64,000 nt of DNA, from positions 908,501 to 972,500 of the forward strand of contig NZ_AP013072.1 in NCBI RefSeq assembly GCF_000478925.1, written 5' to 3'. This DNA is from Streptococcus anginosus subsp. whileyi MAS624 (GTDB lineage: Bacteria; Bacillota; Bacilli; Lactobacillales; Streptococcaceae). Under the pieces are notes generated by a model. The model was given only the letters and a program-made list of their open reading frames with translations, ran no database searches and had not been told where the DNA came from. Made by a program: the position numbers and the translations under genes. Shown in pieces: positions 7,438 through 17,287 of this stretch (the first letter of the stretch is position 1; each line of letters starts with the position of its first letter).

Positions 7438-9792
7438 GTGAGTGAAATAACGAGTCCAAAGATCACTTTTATGCTGCAATATACGGAAGCAAATGCTCAG
7501 TATGTTGACTATACAAATCGAGATGAAGCTGTTGAATTAGAGAATGATTTATCTTTAGAAAATCACAAGCAAGTGATTGAAGATTTGACAGAAGAACAAA
7601 TTAAAGAAATCAAAAAAGCTGTTCCTGAACAAAATTTAAATTTTAAAGAATACATTGATTATATGAATCGTTCTTATGCGACTGAACAACAAAATCAGGA
7701 ATGGACTGCTGTCTTTAATCAAGATGCTAATTATCTTCAAACAAAACGTGTGGATCAATTAAAAAGAAATTTAGAAGAAGCTTATCAAAATGGGTCATTG
7801 CTTTGGCAAGGAGTCATCTCGTTTGATAATGAATTTTTGGCTCAAGAAGGGTTGTATGATAAAGCAACTGGTCATGTTGATCAACAAGCAATTAAAAATG
7901 TTATCCGTGAAGCTATGCCAAAAGTCATTCAAAAAGAAGGACTTTCAGATTCAGCTTTTTGGTGGGGAAATATTCACCTCAACACAGATAATATTCATGT
8001 GCATATTGGACTTTCTGAAATCAACTCAAACCGGGAAAAGATTTTTTATCGTCCACGTGGTCGAATGGAATATCGAGGGAACTTTTCTCAAAAAACTATT
8101 AAGCAGCTAAAAAGTGATGTATTTCATGGACTAATCAATGAACAGACTCGTAATATGATTGTCAGAAAAGAACAAGTTTTGGCTAATCTCAAATCTGATC
8201 TTTTAACAAATGTTTTTAAAAATAATCAAGTGACGCTTTCAGCTGAAAAAAATTTTTTGGAGCAGGCTTATAATCATTTGCCTTTTGAAAAACAATGGCG
8301 GTATGCTTCTAATGCGAAAGATTTTGCAGTCAGTAAATTCTTTATAAACAAATATCTTGACTCCTACTTTGAAAACGAAGGGAAAGAAGATTATCAGAAA
8401 TTTCTTACGGAAACAAGAGAATTTTTAGAAATGTACGAAGGAGTTTATTCAGCTGAAAAAAATCAAACTTACGAAAAGCTGCGATACGTGAACGGAAAAG
8501 CTGTTCGCAGCCAAGGACAGTCTAAAGGGTATGAGATTGAAAAATTGATTCATCGAAGAGAACATGAATTGAGAGAGCGTTTAGTAAATCAGATTCTACA
8601 AAAATTTAAGCAAGAGGTGCCTAGAATTGCCAATGTCGAACCTAAAAATAATATAGAAGACTTTTCTAAAGGAAATCAAGAAAGGATTCGACAACAGTGT
8701 CCAGATGCTACGTTTGTACACTTAGCTGATGTTTGGGAGAAAATGGGCTATCTTGTCCCTGAAGAAGCTATACCCATTATAATTTTAAAACCTGAAGTTA
8801 ATGGAAACAAAGCTGGGAAGCCAACTTTTGTTCCAACTAAAGCTTACGACATTAGTCAAGTACAAGAAGATGTTCTGAATAAAAGAATGAATTTGAAACA
8901 GTTATCTTTGTTATCTTCAGATGAATTAAAAGAGCTAGTGGATGCTGCTAAAAATAAAGCAAATCGAACAGAGAAAGAGCGTCAGGAATTAGGAACTTTC
9001 CGCTATGCTTTAAAGTTAAGTTTGTTAAAAGAGCAGCAAGCCACTTTGTTAATTCAAAAACGTTTATTAGAGCAGATGAATCCTTTAAAAAATGACCAAG
9101 CTTTTGTTACTTTTAAAAAAATAGAGATAGAAGAGCGACTAAAACATATCGAATTTCAACTGACTCCGAATTTTAAACTAAAAAAGGGGGAGCTTGCAGA
9201 AAAAGAAAAACTATCTCAAAAATTTGAAGATAGTGTTCAATTTTCAATTTCAAAAGCTTCGGCTGAAAAAATCCAACTCCCTATAAACCGTTTAAATGCT
9301 GAAATAAGAGCTGTTTCGTCTCTTGAAGATAAAAGTATCCTTTCCCTATTAAAAGGGCAGGAGATGACAAAAGAGGGCTATATAGATGAACTAAAGACGC
9401 ATGTGACTATTTTTCAGGTGAAACATAGTATTTACAACAATAACCAGATTATTGCTGAGACTAAAGATGATAGTCAAATAAAAAACTTAAAAAAAGAAAA
9501 CGCCATTCATTTTTCTGAATTGAAAAAATTATATCGGAAATTATTACCTGAATCCGAAAGTGAGAAACAAAGTAAAATCGCTCAAGCTGTTTCTAAAAGT
9601 CTGCAAGAAAAGCAGCAGATAAGACAATCGAGTTTGCAGCAAAGTCAGGCACCATTAAAAATATCAAAAGATTTTATGCGTGGTTTGACTCTTGCTTTAA
9701 AAAATGCGGAAAAAGGAAATATGCGAGCCTTTATGGAAAAAGTAAGAGCAGATGAACGTGCTGAAAGAGAAGAGCAAGCGCAACAAATATAA
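7438..9792 (+). CDS. Relaxase, MobP-like
   Basis: 784 residues from GTG 7438, with AAGGAGG upstream. It should nick oriT and lead the single strand into the recipient. The HUH-type metal triad is H180, H187 and H189 in HLNTDNIHVHIG, within the first 250 residues; an N-terminal tyrosine-rich stretch (YVDYTNRDEA) is a plausible catalytic-Tyr region. The remainder is a long charged helical region. The closest description is the MobP family found on TnGBS-type elements. It sits at the end of the operon that begins beside the oriT candidate. Confidence 0.85.
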   Translation: MSEITSPKITFMLQYTEANAQYVDYTNRDEAVELENDLSLENHKQVIEDLTEEQIKEIKKAVPEQNLNFKEYIDYMNRSYATEQQNQEWTAVFNQDANYLQTKRVDQLKRNLEEAYQNGSLLWQGVISFDNEFLAQEGLYDKATGHVDQQAIKNVIREAMPKVIQKEGLSDSAFWWGNIHLNTDNIHVHIGLSEINSNREKIFYRPRGRMEYRGNFSQKTIKQLKSDVFHGLINEQTRNMIVRKEQVLANLKSDLLTNVFKNNQVTLSAEKNFLEQAYNHLPFEKQWRYASNAKDFAVSKFFINKYLDSYFENEGKEDYQKFLTETREFLEMYEGVYSAEKNQTYEKLRYVNGKAVRSQGQSKGYEIEKLIHRREHELRERLVNQILQKFKQEVPRIANVEPKNNIEDFSKGNQERIRQQCPDATFVHLADVWEKMGYLVPEEAIPIIILKPEVNGNKAGKPTFVPTKAYDISQVQEDVLNKRMNLKQLSLLSSDELKELVDAAKNKANRTEKERQELGTFRYALKLSLLKEQQATLLIQKRLLEQMNPLKNDQAFVTFKKIEIEERLKHIEFQLTPNFKLKKGELAEKEKLSQKFEDSVQFSISKASAEKIQLPINRLNAEIRAVSSLEDKSILSLLKGQEMTKEGYIDELKTHVTIFQVKHSIYNNNQIIAETKDDSQIKNLKKENAIHFSELKKLYRKLLPESESEKQSKIAQAVSKSLQEKQQIRQSSLQQSQAPLKISKDFMRGLTLALKNAEKGNMRAFMEKVRADERAEREEQAQQI

Positions 9793-9808
9793 AGTCCGGA
9801 AATGAAAA

Positions 9809-9836
9809 ACGTACTAACAAAAGTATGTTAGTACGT
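9809..9836. repeat. Perfect inverted repeat, 11-bp arms
   Basis: ACGTACTAACA at 9809-9819 and its exact complement at 9826-9836, loop AAAGTA. No T-run follows, so a factor-independent terminator is unlikely. It lies 17 bases after the relaxase stop and could be an operator or an RNA-stabilising stem. The rest of 9793-10124 holds a small ORF and a promoter (listed separately). Confidence 0.6.
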
Positions 9837-9951
9837 CATGTTGTTAGAGAGCAACTCCCAAACTTTATTATACCATAAGAATTATTTGAAATTAACCCTA
9901 AGATTCGTTATCCTTCAATCAATATCAAAAAAATAATTTAAGGAGTAAAAT

Positions 9952-10074
9952 ATGAAAAAAATTAAGCTACAAATTGGCTTCATTATGCGAATGATAAAAA
10001 TAAACAAAAAGTTATTTAATTTATTATGTATTTTTCTTGACAAAACGACTAAATGTGGTATAATTATTACATAA
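9952..10074 (+). CDS. Possible 40-residue leader peptide
   Basis: ATG 9952 is preceded by AAGGAG at good spacing. The 40 codons encode a very basic, then hydrophobic, then Cys-containing peptide. The strong sigma-A type promoter at 10037-10064 lies inside its 3' half, and the matching promoter upstream of parA is not inside an ORF, so the reading frame may be accidental. If translated, it could occlude that promoter or act as a leader. Confidence 0.25.
   Translation: MKKIKLQIGFIMRMIKINKKLFNLLCIFLDKTTKCGIIIT
10037..10064 (+). promoter_or_regulatory. Sigma-A promoter with extended -10, shared design with the parA promoter
   Basis: TTGACA at 10037-10042, 16-bp spacer, TGGTATAAT with -10 at 10059-10064. 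Upstream is AAAAAGTTATTTAA (10006-10019). Downstream are AAGTT/AACTT (10077-10090) and TTATTAAATAATAA (10088-10101). The same elements occur around 43521-43636. Confidence 0.8.
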
Positions 10075-10124
10075 GAAGTTAAACAACTTATTAAATAATA
10101 ACAAACAATAAAAGGAGATCGATA

Positions 10125-10640
10125 ATGAACTTATCAAATTATACAAAAGTACGGCTTACAGATTCAAAAGGTTTGAACGGTGAAACCGCTTGGGCATATG
10201 GAATGAGAAAAAATCAATATAATTATGCCGCATACAACTTAAGACTAATTTTAGACAATAACACAAGTTATTTTTCAGCAGGAACAGAGCTTATCTTAGA
10301 AAAAGATGGTTATACGGTTGATATGAAAGCAACTCAAGAACTTGCCAATGCAAAAGCGCTTATTGCTCAATATCACGATTCAATGAAAGCGATAGAAACA
10401 CCGACTAGTAAACTATCAGCCAAACTTGTTAAAAAAGGAAATTTATCAAAATTTATTGGCAAGAAGATTCTAGTTTCAGCTGGTGAAATTGAGTTTATAT
10501 CACTACAAGAAAATGATCATTCTGTCTGGTTAGAGGGAAAAAATCTTTTAACAGGTGAAATTAAGAAATATAGTGATTTTGCTTGGATTGCGAAGAAATC
10601 TGGTTATAGTGAACAGGATATAGAATTATATTTTGGATGA
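10125..10640 (+). CDS. Protein of unknown function, 171 residues, co-regulated with the partition operon
   Basis: The ATG is preceded by AAAAGGAG. The product is soluble, beta-rich at both ends, with a helical middle (about residues 83-112). No family was recognised. Its promoter and operator-like repeats match those of parA (43552), so by inference it responds to the same regulator, perhaps the ribbon-helix-helix protein at 44552. That makes it a candidate for a maintenance, replication or copy-control role. Confidence 0.6.
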   Translation: MNLSNYTKVRLTDSKGLNGETAWAYGMRKNQYNYAAYNLRLILDNNTSYFSAGTELILEKDGYTVDMKATQELANAKALIAQYHDSMKAIETPTSKLSAKLVKKGNLSKFIGKKILVSAGEIEFISLQENDHSVWLEGKNLLTGEIKKYSDFAWIAKKSGYSEQDIELYFG

Positions 10641-10666
10641 AATAGAAATAAAGTAGGAGTTTAAAT

Positions 10667-11038
10667 ATGGTAGATACAGAAGTACTGATACTATCTAGAA
10701 ATGAATTTCTTGGACTTCAAGGACTAAGTTTTCCAATTAGTGACTATTTGGAGGATAAGATGAGAGGAAATAGAAACTTTTCAAGTGGGAAGCAAAGAGA
10801 AAAGTTTACGAAAGAAGCTAGAATAAATATTGATAGTTATCACGATAGACGAAATGAAGCAATACAAGAATATGATCTCTTAGTAGCTTCTGGAAAAATA
10901 AAACCACCTACACGAATCCAGAAATCGCTGAAAATAGCACAAGGACATCCAGATAATCAATCAGTCCAGGCAGCAAGAAGAATGCTAGCTAAGAGAGGAT
11001 ACGATTGGCAAACTGGAGAACCTATTAGTGTCACTTGA
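10667..11038 (+). CDS. Small basic protein of unknown function, 123 residues
   Basis: The ATG follows TAGGAG and lies 26 bases after the preceding stop, so the two are probably one operon. The product is rich in Arg and Lys, with helical segments and a C-terminal RRMLAKRGYDW motif, suggesting nucleic-acid contact. It ends before a hairpin terminator. No domain was recognised. Confidence 0.55.
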   Translation: MVDTEVLILSRNEFLGLQGLSFPISDYLEDKMRGNRNFSSGKQREKFTKEARINIDSYHDRRNEAIQEYDLLVASGKIKPPTRIQKSLKIAQGHPDNQSVQAARRMLAKRGYDWQTGEPISVT

Positions 11039-11052
11039 TAATTGAATCAATT

Positions 11053-11088
11053 AAAAAAGGCTTTCAAGTCTATCTTGAAGGTTTTTTT
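11053..11088 (+). terminator. Rho-independent terminator
   Basis: A-rich lead, stem CTTTCAAG/CTTGAAGG (with G-U pairing) and a run of T at 11082-11088. It ends the operon 10125-11038. Confidence 0.8.
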
Positions 11089-11110
11089 GTAGCGATTTTT
11101 AACTCTGAAA

Positions 11111-11149
11111 TGTCCCATTAAAACAAGAAATTTAATTATCTCTTACACT
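11111..11149 (+). promoter_or_regulatory. ICE regulon promoter, copy 2
   Basis: TGTCCCATTAA at 11111, TTATCTCTTA before the -10 TACACT at 11144-11149. The offset is 33 bp and there is no -35-like hexamer. It drives the genes at 11178 and 11459. Confidence 0.75.
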
Positions 11150-11177
11150 AAAAGTAAAATTGAAAGGAGTTTTCATT

Positions 11178-11438
11178 ATGAAACTATATTTTCCAGATGT
11201 TCAAATTGAAAAATTTGATTTTGATGAAGATTGGTTGATTCGTTCCACTAATCCATCAACTTATCAAGTCCTCTACGAAGGCTTGGGTAAAAATAAGGAT
11301 TTAGAGATGGTTATTAGTTATCAAGATAATCCTGAGCTGTTTCAATCTCTTGGTAAAGGTGAGTTAGTTCAATTACCAAAAGAACTATTTCTTCAGCCAG
11401 AAGAAGCAGAACCTTGCTTAGAATATGAATGCTTTTAA
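11178..11438 (+). CDS. Small acidic protein of unknown function, 86 residues
   Basis: ATG 11178 is chosen because AAAGGAG lies about 10 bases upstream; the longer in-frame TTG 11160 would include the ribosome site itself. The product is acidic (pattern DFDEDW, EPCLEYECF), soluble and beta-rich. It is the first gene after promoter copy 2 and 20 bases before the giant multidomain gene. Its acidity might suit a DNA mimic or an adaptor, but that is speculation. Confidence 0.6.
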   Translation: MKLYFPDVQIEKFDFDEDWLIRSTNPSTYQVLYEGLGKNKDLEMVISYQDNPELFQSLGKGELVQLPKELFLQPEEAEPCLEYECF

Positions 11439-11458
11439 AAAGAGAAAGGAGTTTAAAT

Positions 11459-14400
11459 ATGGTAAACGAAACAACCTCGAAATCGGCAAATTATGGTAGT
11501 AAAAGTCGAAAAGAAAGGGTAGATTTAGCTCGTTCACGTGATATTTTGGATGTTGCGGAACAATTAGGAATGGAATTAGAAAGAGCTGGTCGTGATTATC
11601 GTTGGAAAGAACATGATAGCTTAGTCATTACTCCAAACAAAAATGTTTGGAAATGGTTTTCTAGAGATCAGGGCGGTGATGTGATTGCTTTGGTTGAAAC
11701 AATAAAAGAAATCAATTTTAATCAAGCAATTGATTATTTAAATGATGGTGTCTTTAAAACATTTGATTATAGTGGAAAGCAAGAGAAACAAGAACCATTC
11801 CGTTATCTTATGGAAAAATATGAGCATCCTGACTTTGAAATTGCTAGAAACTATTTAAAAAATGAAAGAGGTCTTTCTGATGAAACAATCAATTTCTTTT
11901 TAACTTCTGGAAAAATGGCAGAAGCTACTAGAAAAAAGGGAGATTATTTTGAACCTGCCATTGTCTTTAAGTATAAAGATTTAGATGGGAAGCTAGTTGG
12001 TGCTAGTTTGCAAGGGATTGTAGAAAATCGAGTTCAACATCCTGAACGTGGTCGTTTGAAGCAAATTATTCAAAATTCAGATAGCATGCAAGGATTTAGT
12101 GTTGATGTAGGAAATCCTAAACGCCTTGTTTTTGCAGAGGCTCCAATAGACTTAATGAGTTATTATCAAGCGAATAAAGAGCATTTGAATGATGTACGCT
12201 TAGTGGCTATGGATGGTTTAAAGGAATCAACAATAGGTTTTCATTTGGCTCAATTACAATCAGAGTTATCAGGACGACCGCTTAATTGGTCACGTCAACA
12301 ATTGGCAGATGGTGTCAATATTGCAGCTCAAAACGGATTCTTCAAATATGGAAAACGTTCTGATATGATTACTTTAGCAGTAGATAATGATGCTGCAGGT
12401 AACAATTTTATTACGAATTTCTTAAAGAAAGAAATTCCTGTTCAAATTGATATTCCGCCAATCTTATATCGAAATCGAGACAAAGCAGATTGGAATGATT
12501 ATCTCACCCGACCAGCTACTCCTGGAACAGTACTATATCATGTTTATAGTTTTGATAGAGAGAATGAAGATTATCATTATCATGGCTATTATCCTGAAGA
12601 ACTAGCTGTTTTTAAACAAAAAGAATTGACATCTGATAAAGTAAAAGTAGTGACTTCTAAAGAAATTTTAATGAAGGAGGAAATAGAACCTTCGATAGCT
12701 TTTACTGAAGAGGTATTACAAGATAGTGCAAGCCAAAAAGTATTAACTTCAATTCAGGAACTTCAAGATCGTAGTTACGCTAATCAAATCAGTTATAGTA
12801 GCTTGACTGGCAATATTAAAACATTAACAGAGAGTGTTCAAAATAAGGTTCAAAGAGGGCAATTAAGCATTCATTTATCTGATGAGGTTTACTTCTATAC
12901 TTTAGTCAACTATACAGGGTGGAGCTACCCTATGCAGCAACTGAAACCGGCAGCCTTAGATGTGCTAATAGAGCATCGTTCTTTCTTCGAAAGTATTAAC
13001 GAGACGAATATTGAGCGTTTCAAAGAAAAAGGCACACCTGAACAAAATCAAATGTATCAGCTATTAAAAGGGATTCAAAAAGAACTGGGACGTTCTGATA
13101 CCTCTACTATTTTCTCAGAAGAAGTCGCTATCAGTGCTTACAATCTTAACAATCGGCTGGATAGTCTAACAGCAGAGAACTGGGGTAAGTCTATCAGTGA
13201 GCCACTAAACAGCTTAGGACGAGATACATGGAATATTCTTAGCTATCCTGCAAATCAGTTAGATACACCAAATAATGACTATTTCTATCAGTTAGTTCCT
13301 TATCACTTGTTGGAATATCTTGAACATTCTACTGGACAAACTGAAATTTCAGTAGATGTATATGAACAAATTCTAGATAAATTAAAATACAGATCTGTAG
13401 AAGTGATTCCTCCAGAAGAGGACATCAAGAAGACTCAAAATGAAGACTCATTGCAAAATATTACACAAGAAAAGGATCAGAAAGACAATAGCCGTTTGGC
13501 TCAAGCTCAACGAAAATTAAATCGTTTAAAAGGAGAATTGGATAACTCAATTCAAGCGGCTCAAGAACATCAAAACTTAACAAACGGTCAGCCAATGAAT
13601 GATAAGCGAAATGGAGCTGCATTCTTTAAAAAACAAGAGCAATTGGAAAATAAGGTCTTTTCTACAATGGATGAAATTAAAAAGCAAGAAGAGAGAGTAG
13701 AAAAGTTGCAATACCAAAAAGAACTCAAAGAAAAAGGGCTTAACCGTCAGGGAAATGGTCTTGAAATGAGTGTACAAAATCTTCCAAAAATTCGAGAAGA
13801 AATTGAAAAAGCTGACCGTGGAGAATCAATGTTTACTAAAGAGACTATTAAACGTTATCGGCAGGAATTAGAACGATTAGAAGCTGCTCAAAACAAAGCA
13901 GAAGGTGTGATTATTCAGCCTGCAGCTCAATCTCTAATTGATGAAGGAATTGTCAATCAATGGCAAAAAAGACCTGATACTTATTTTGTGAAAGGTCTGA
14001 GAAGAGTTGCGTTAGAGCTGACTGAGGAAGGAAACTTTCAAATTTCTTCAAATTGGAAGTATCAGCCAAAAACGGAAGACGAAAAGGAGAAAGTAGAGGA
14101 CTTGCTGAGTCGTCAGTCTCTTCAGCAGGAACACATTATTAAAGAACATGTTGAGGTGAAACCCCAATTACAAGTTGCTTTTGATTTCTCGGAAAATCAG
14201 GTTCTATCAAATAAGTATCATGAAGGCGATATTGTCCTTTATCAGGAGTTTGTAAAAGATTTCTATCCTGAAATGATTCGTCGCCGTACAGAATCAGTCG
14301 CCTTGCAAAATGGCTATGATAAAACTTACTTTGCTTTATTAGATGAGAATAACAACGAACTTGTAAAAGATATTCGATTTGATTTAGGGGATCCGACTAC

Positions 14401-17176
14401 TAGATTATCAGAGAAGTGTGAAAATTATTTACCTCCTAAATACCTAACCATTGCAAAAAAGATTGATCAGAATTATTTTGGCGATCAATCATCTATCCAA
14501 GAAGTGACTGAAAATATCAAAAAAGCTCCTGAGCAAGCTCAAGAGCAAATGATTGATAGGACCAATGGTGGCACGGGTTCTTTACAGCCCGAAGCTGAAG
14601 GTAGCACCTCACCCGTACTTGAAACAAGTACCTTTGAACGGTCTGTTACCAGCCGCCCTACATCATCCTATCCTTACTTACATTTTACCACAAATTATGC
14701 AGAAGTGCAAAAAAGAATAGGAAACTATCATCCAATAACACCAGTAGATTTGAAGCGGTTAAATCAATATGCACCATCTATTCAATCTACAGCACGCTGG
14801 TATTTAGATGAACTTGCAGATAGTAAGATTAGTTTTATCTATGCAGATAGAGGAATTGAAAATATCTTAGAAGTTACTTTCCAAAAAGAAAACTTTATTC
14901 ATCTATCAGGAATTAGACCTTTTGAAGAAGGAAAAGGAGCTGCAGACTTTTTGGAAGATTTTGCGTCTGGTTATGGTTTTTATGATGGAATGTTAATCAG
15001 TAATGCAATTAAAGATAAGCTACAGGTTCTTCCTATGCTACAGGATATTTTAGAACCACAATCATTTGTTTTAGATGATTTAACCAGTGTTGAAAAACTG
15101 CATAATTTGAACATGAGTGAAGCCATTAAATCGAAGGATGAAGATTTTCTTCTGTTGTTCAAAGATGCAGGGGATGAGAAAATACCAGCTTCTTTGATGA
15201 AATTAAAAGGAGAATTGGCAACCAATGTACAAGATTTGGCTGAAAAAACAATTCTTGGTATTTACCGTGAACGTAATGGTCAAATAGAACAACTGGCTAT
15301 CAATGACGATTATGTTAAGGATGATGGCGAGGAAATGTTATCAGTCTTAAAAAATAGACAATACGAAGAAATTCTTGAGAGAATCGAGCCACAAAATGAA
15401 CAACTTTCTCAGCTGGAAAATCAAAGCCTTAATCAGGAATTAGGAAAAGACTTAGACAGACCTTTGAATGTTCTTGAATCGGTATCAGAAGATGCTGAAA
15501 TGGGTCAAGAAGCTTCCTCAATTGGTTCTCCCAAGCAAGAATTAAAAGATGGCTTGGCAAGACGTGTTGAAGAGATTATAAAACAAAACCAAAAAGAGGC
15601 TTTAGTAGCTTCAATTCCTGAACTTCAAGAGAAATTATCAAGGGAAAGTGATTTGATTGGCTCATCTCTAACAGATGAGGGAATGCTTTATACACATCAA
15701 GAATCATTTGGAAAAGATTATCAATTAGAATTAGCTGTTCATAGTTCAATTGCTGTTGAATCTTTAACAGAACAGCCAGCTCCTTGGAGTTTAGCTGTTT
15801 TAAAAGATAATCAAATACTTGGCTATCTAGCTTATGGTAGTGACTGGGGAAATGACTTCCAAATTGAGGATAATTTAGAAGGCTTAGTTGAACAGATTCT
15901 TTCAGAAGAAGTTTCTAAAGGTCTCTATTCACAAGAAGAAATAGATACTTTCCTGAAAGAATTTCAGGTTGGTGAGGATCGCCAAAATAATCAGGTTGAA
16001 GAGTTTTCTTCAGATGCTCCATTTGATTATGAGAAAGCTTCTGCTTATGAACTAAGTGAAATAGCTTTTCAAAAGATTCGTGAGTTTACTCAATCACCAG
16101 AAGAGTTAGCTCATTATATGGATTTTATGAGTAAATTTCCAACTCTATCTCCTAGAAATGCTGCTTTAGTTCAAGCACAATGGCCGGGAGCAAATGCTGT
16201 AGCAACCTTTAATCAATGGAAAGCGTTAGGAGAAACATTAGGAATCAGTTCTGATGATGTTGTTCAAACAACTAATACTTTTACTAATAAGAGGACAGGT
16301 AACAGTCAAGAGGTAACTAAACAAACCTTGTCTGTCAAAGCTGGAGAACATGCACAAATCACTCTTTTTCGTCCAGTCATGGAAGAGATGATTCCGGTTT
16401 TCGATGAGAATGGGAAACAGGTAATCAATGGTAAAGGGCATCCAAAATTTAAGAAGAAAAAAGAAGCCTCTTTAGAAGAAAAACAATTGATTGCTGAAGG
16501 AAAACTGAAGGTTGTTCGATTTCAGGTACGAGATTTGTTGAAGGGGCAAGGGAAATTCACCTTATATAAAGTATTTGAACTAAGCCAAACGAATCTAAAA
16601 CCAGAAGCTTATCCTAAAGCGATGCCGAATCGTCATTACAACTTTGAAACAGACAAAGTTAAAACAAAAGAGGTTCTACTAGGACTTCAAGACTATGCTC
16701 AAAAGCTTGGAGTTGCTATTTCAACAGATGAGCATCATGTTTTAGGAAATGCTAAAGGTGCTTTTTATCCAAATGACCAGAAAATCTTATTAAATCCTGA
16801 TAATTCAATCGGAGAGAAAATTGGTACAACGATTCATGAGTTAGCTCATGCTACGCTACATAATTTTCATGAAGGAAAAAATGAACTCCATCTTTCAACT
16901 GGAAGAAAAGAGTTGGAAGCAGAAATGACCAGTTACTTGGTTTCTAAGCATTTTGGACTAGATACCAGTGAGGAAGCCATTCAGTATATGTCGCATTGGA
17001 CAAATCAATTGAAGGATTTGAATGATAAAGAGTTAAATCAATCCATGACTCGTATTCACAAGACTGTTTCATGCGTTATAAAAAGTGTTGAGAAACACAC
17101 AAAACCTTATCAGTTGAATAAAAATAGAGGACAGAATTTCGGCTCTCGATTTCCAAACAAAAGTTTAAAAATGTAA
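11459..17176 (+). CDS. Giant multidomain protein: primase/Toprim-like, PBECR-like, ArdC-like ssDNA-binding and metallopeptidase (LtrC-like)
   Basis: 1905 residues from ATG 11459 (AAAGGAG upstream). Domains seen: an N-terminal CHC2-primase-like region lacking its zinc cysteines (about 20-100); a DUF3991/Toprim-like domain with FAEAP (E227) and DND at 309-311 (about 110-345); a charged coiled coil (about 670-800); a region with the ENFIHLSG pattern of PBECR-like nuclease folds (about 1075-1290); an ArdC-like N-terminal domain (about 1525-1680); and a zinc peptidase HELAH at 1793-1797. Known: LtrC-like proteins occur on Gram-positive conjugative plasmids, and ArdC protects incoming DNA. It is probably an establishment or anti-restriction factor acting on transferred single strands. 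Confidence 0.75.
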   Translation: MVNETTSKSANYGSKSRKERVDLARSRDILDVAEQLGMELERAGRDYRWKEHDSLVITPNKNVWKWFSRDQGGDVIALVETIKEINFNQAIDYLNDGVFKTFDYSGKQEKQEPFRYLMEKYEHPDFEIARNYLKNERGLSDETINFFLTSGKMAEATRKKGDYFEPAIVFKYKDLDGKLVGASLQGIVENRVQHPERGRLKQIIQNSDSMQGFSVDVGNPKRLVFAEAPIDLMSYYQANKEHLNDVRLVAMDGLKESTIGFHLAQLQSELSGRPLNWSRQQLADGVNIAAQNGFFKYGKRSDMITLAVDNDAAGNNFITNFLKKEIPVQIDIPPILYRNRDKADWNDYLTRPATPGTVLYHVYSFDRENEDYHYHGYYPEELAVFKQKELTSDKVKVVTSKEILMKEEIEPSIAFTEEVLQDSASQKVLTSIQELQDRSYANQISYSSLTGNIKTLTESVQNKVQRGQLSIHLSDEVYFYTLVNYTGWSYPMQQLKPAALDVLIEHRSFFESINETNIERFKEKGTPEQNQMYQLLKGIQKELGRSDTSTIFSEEVAISAYNLNNRLDSLTAENWGKSISEPLNSLGRDTWNILSYPANQLDTPNNDYFYQLVPYHLLEYLEHSTGQTEISVDVYEQILDKLKYRSVEVIPPEEDIKKTQNEDSLQNITQEKDQKDNSRLAQAQRKLNRLKGELDNSIQAAQEHQNLTNGQPMNDKRNGAAFFKKQEQLENKVFSTMDEIKKQEERVEKLQYQKELKEKGLNRQGNGLEMSVQNLPKIREEIEKADRGESMFTKETIKRYRQELERLEAAQNKAEGVIIQPAAQSLIDEGIVNQWQKRPDTYFVKGLRRVALELTEEGNFQISSNWKYQPKTEDEKEKVEDLLSRQSLQQEHIIKEHVEVKPQLQVAFDFSENQVLSNKYHEGDIVLYQEFVKDFYPEMIRRRTESVALQNGYDKTYFALLDENNNELVKDIRFDLGDPTTRLSEKCENYLPPKYLTIAKKIDQNYFGDQSSIQEVTENIKKAPEQAQEQMIDRTNGGTGSLQPEAEGSTSPVLETSTFERSVTSRPTSSYPYLHFTTNYAEVQKRIGNYHPITPVDLKRLNQYAPSIQSTARWYLDELADSKISFIYADRGIENILEVTFQKENFIHLSGIRPFEEGKGAADFLEDFASGYGFYDGMLISNAIKDKLQVLPMLQDILEPQSFVLDDLTSVEKLHNLNMSEAIKSKDEDFLLLFKDAGDEKIPASLMKLKGELATNVQDLAEKTILGIYRERNGQIEQLAINDDYVKDDGEEMLSVLKNRQYEEILERIEPQNEQLSQLENQSLNQELGKDLDRPLNVLESVSEDAEMGQEASSIGSPKQELKDGLARRVEEIIKQNQKEALVASIPELQEKLSRESDLIGSSLTDEGMLYTHQESFGKDYQLELAVHSSIAVESLTEQPAPWSLAVLKDNQILGYLAYGSDWGNDFQIEDNLEGLVEQILSEEVSKGLYSQEEIDTFLKEFQVGEDRQNNQVEEFSSDAPFDYEKASAYELSEIAFQKIREFTQSPEELAHYMDFMSKFPTLSPRNAALVQAQWPGANAVATFNQWKALGETLGISSDDVVQTTNTFTNKRTGNSQEVTKQTLSVKAGEHAQITLFRPVMEEMIPVFDENGKQVINGKGHPKFKKKKEASLEEKQLIAEGKLKVVRFQVRDLLKGQGKFTLYKVFELSQTNLKPEAYPKAMPNRHYNFETDKVKTKEVLLGLQDYAQKLGVAISTDEHHVLGNAKGAFYPNDQKILLNPDNSIGEKIGTTIHELAHATLHNFHEGKNELHLSTGRKELEAEMTSYLVSKHFGLDTSEEAIQYMSHWTNQLKDLNDKELNQSMTRIHKTVSCVIKSVEKHTKPYQLNKNRGQNFGSRFPNKSLKM

Positions 17177-17181
17177 AAAAT

Positions 17182-17210
17182 AGGTACTCCTTTTTTGGAG
17201 TATCTTTTTA
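17182..17210 (+). terminator. Rho-independent terminator
   Basis: Hairpin AGGTACTCC / GGAGTATCT around a T-rich loop, followed by a T-rich tail. It lies just after the giant gene. Confidence 0.75.
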
Positions 17211-17222
17211 TTTTTTCTGGTT

Positions 17223-17261
17223 TGTCCCATTAAAAACAAAAAAATCATTATCCTTTAAACT
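17223..17261 (+). promoter_or_regulatory. ICE regulon promoter, copy 3
   Basis: TGTCCCATTAA at 17223, TTATCCTTTA overlapping the -10 TAAACT at 17256-17261, offset 33 bp. It is closest to the group consensus. It drives 17288-21126. Confidence 0.8.
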
Positions 17262-17287
17262 AATGTTAAAAAATGAAAGGAGCCAAA

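Noticed and set aside
7790..8110. Plus-strand ORF within the relaxase
   Set aside because: Overlaps a conserved relaxase region including the metal-binding histidines in another frame.
9809..9836. Terminator of the relaxase operon
   Set aside because: Perfect stem but no T-run on either side; listed as an inverted repeat.
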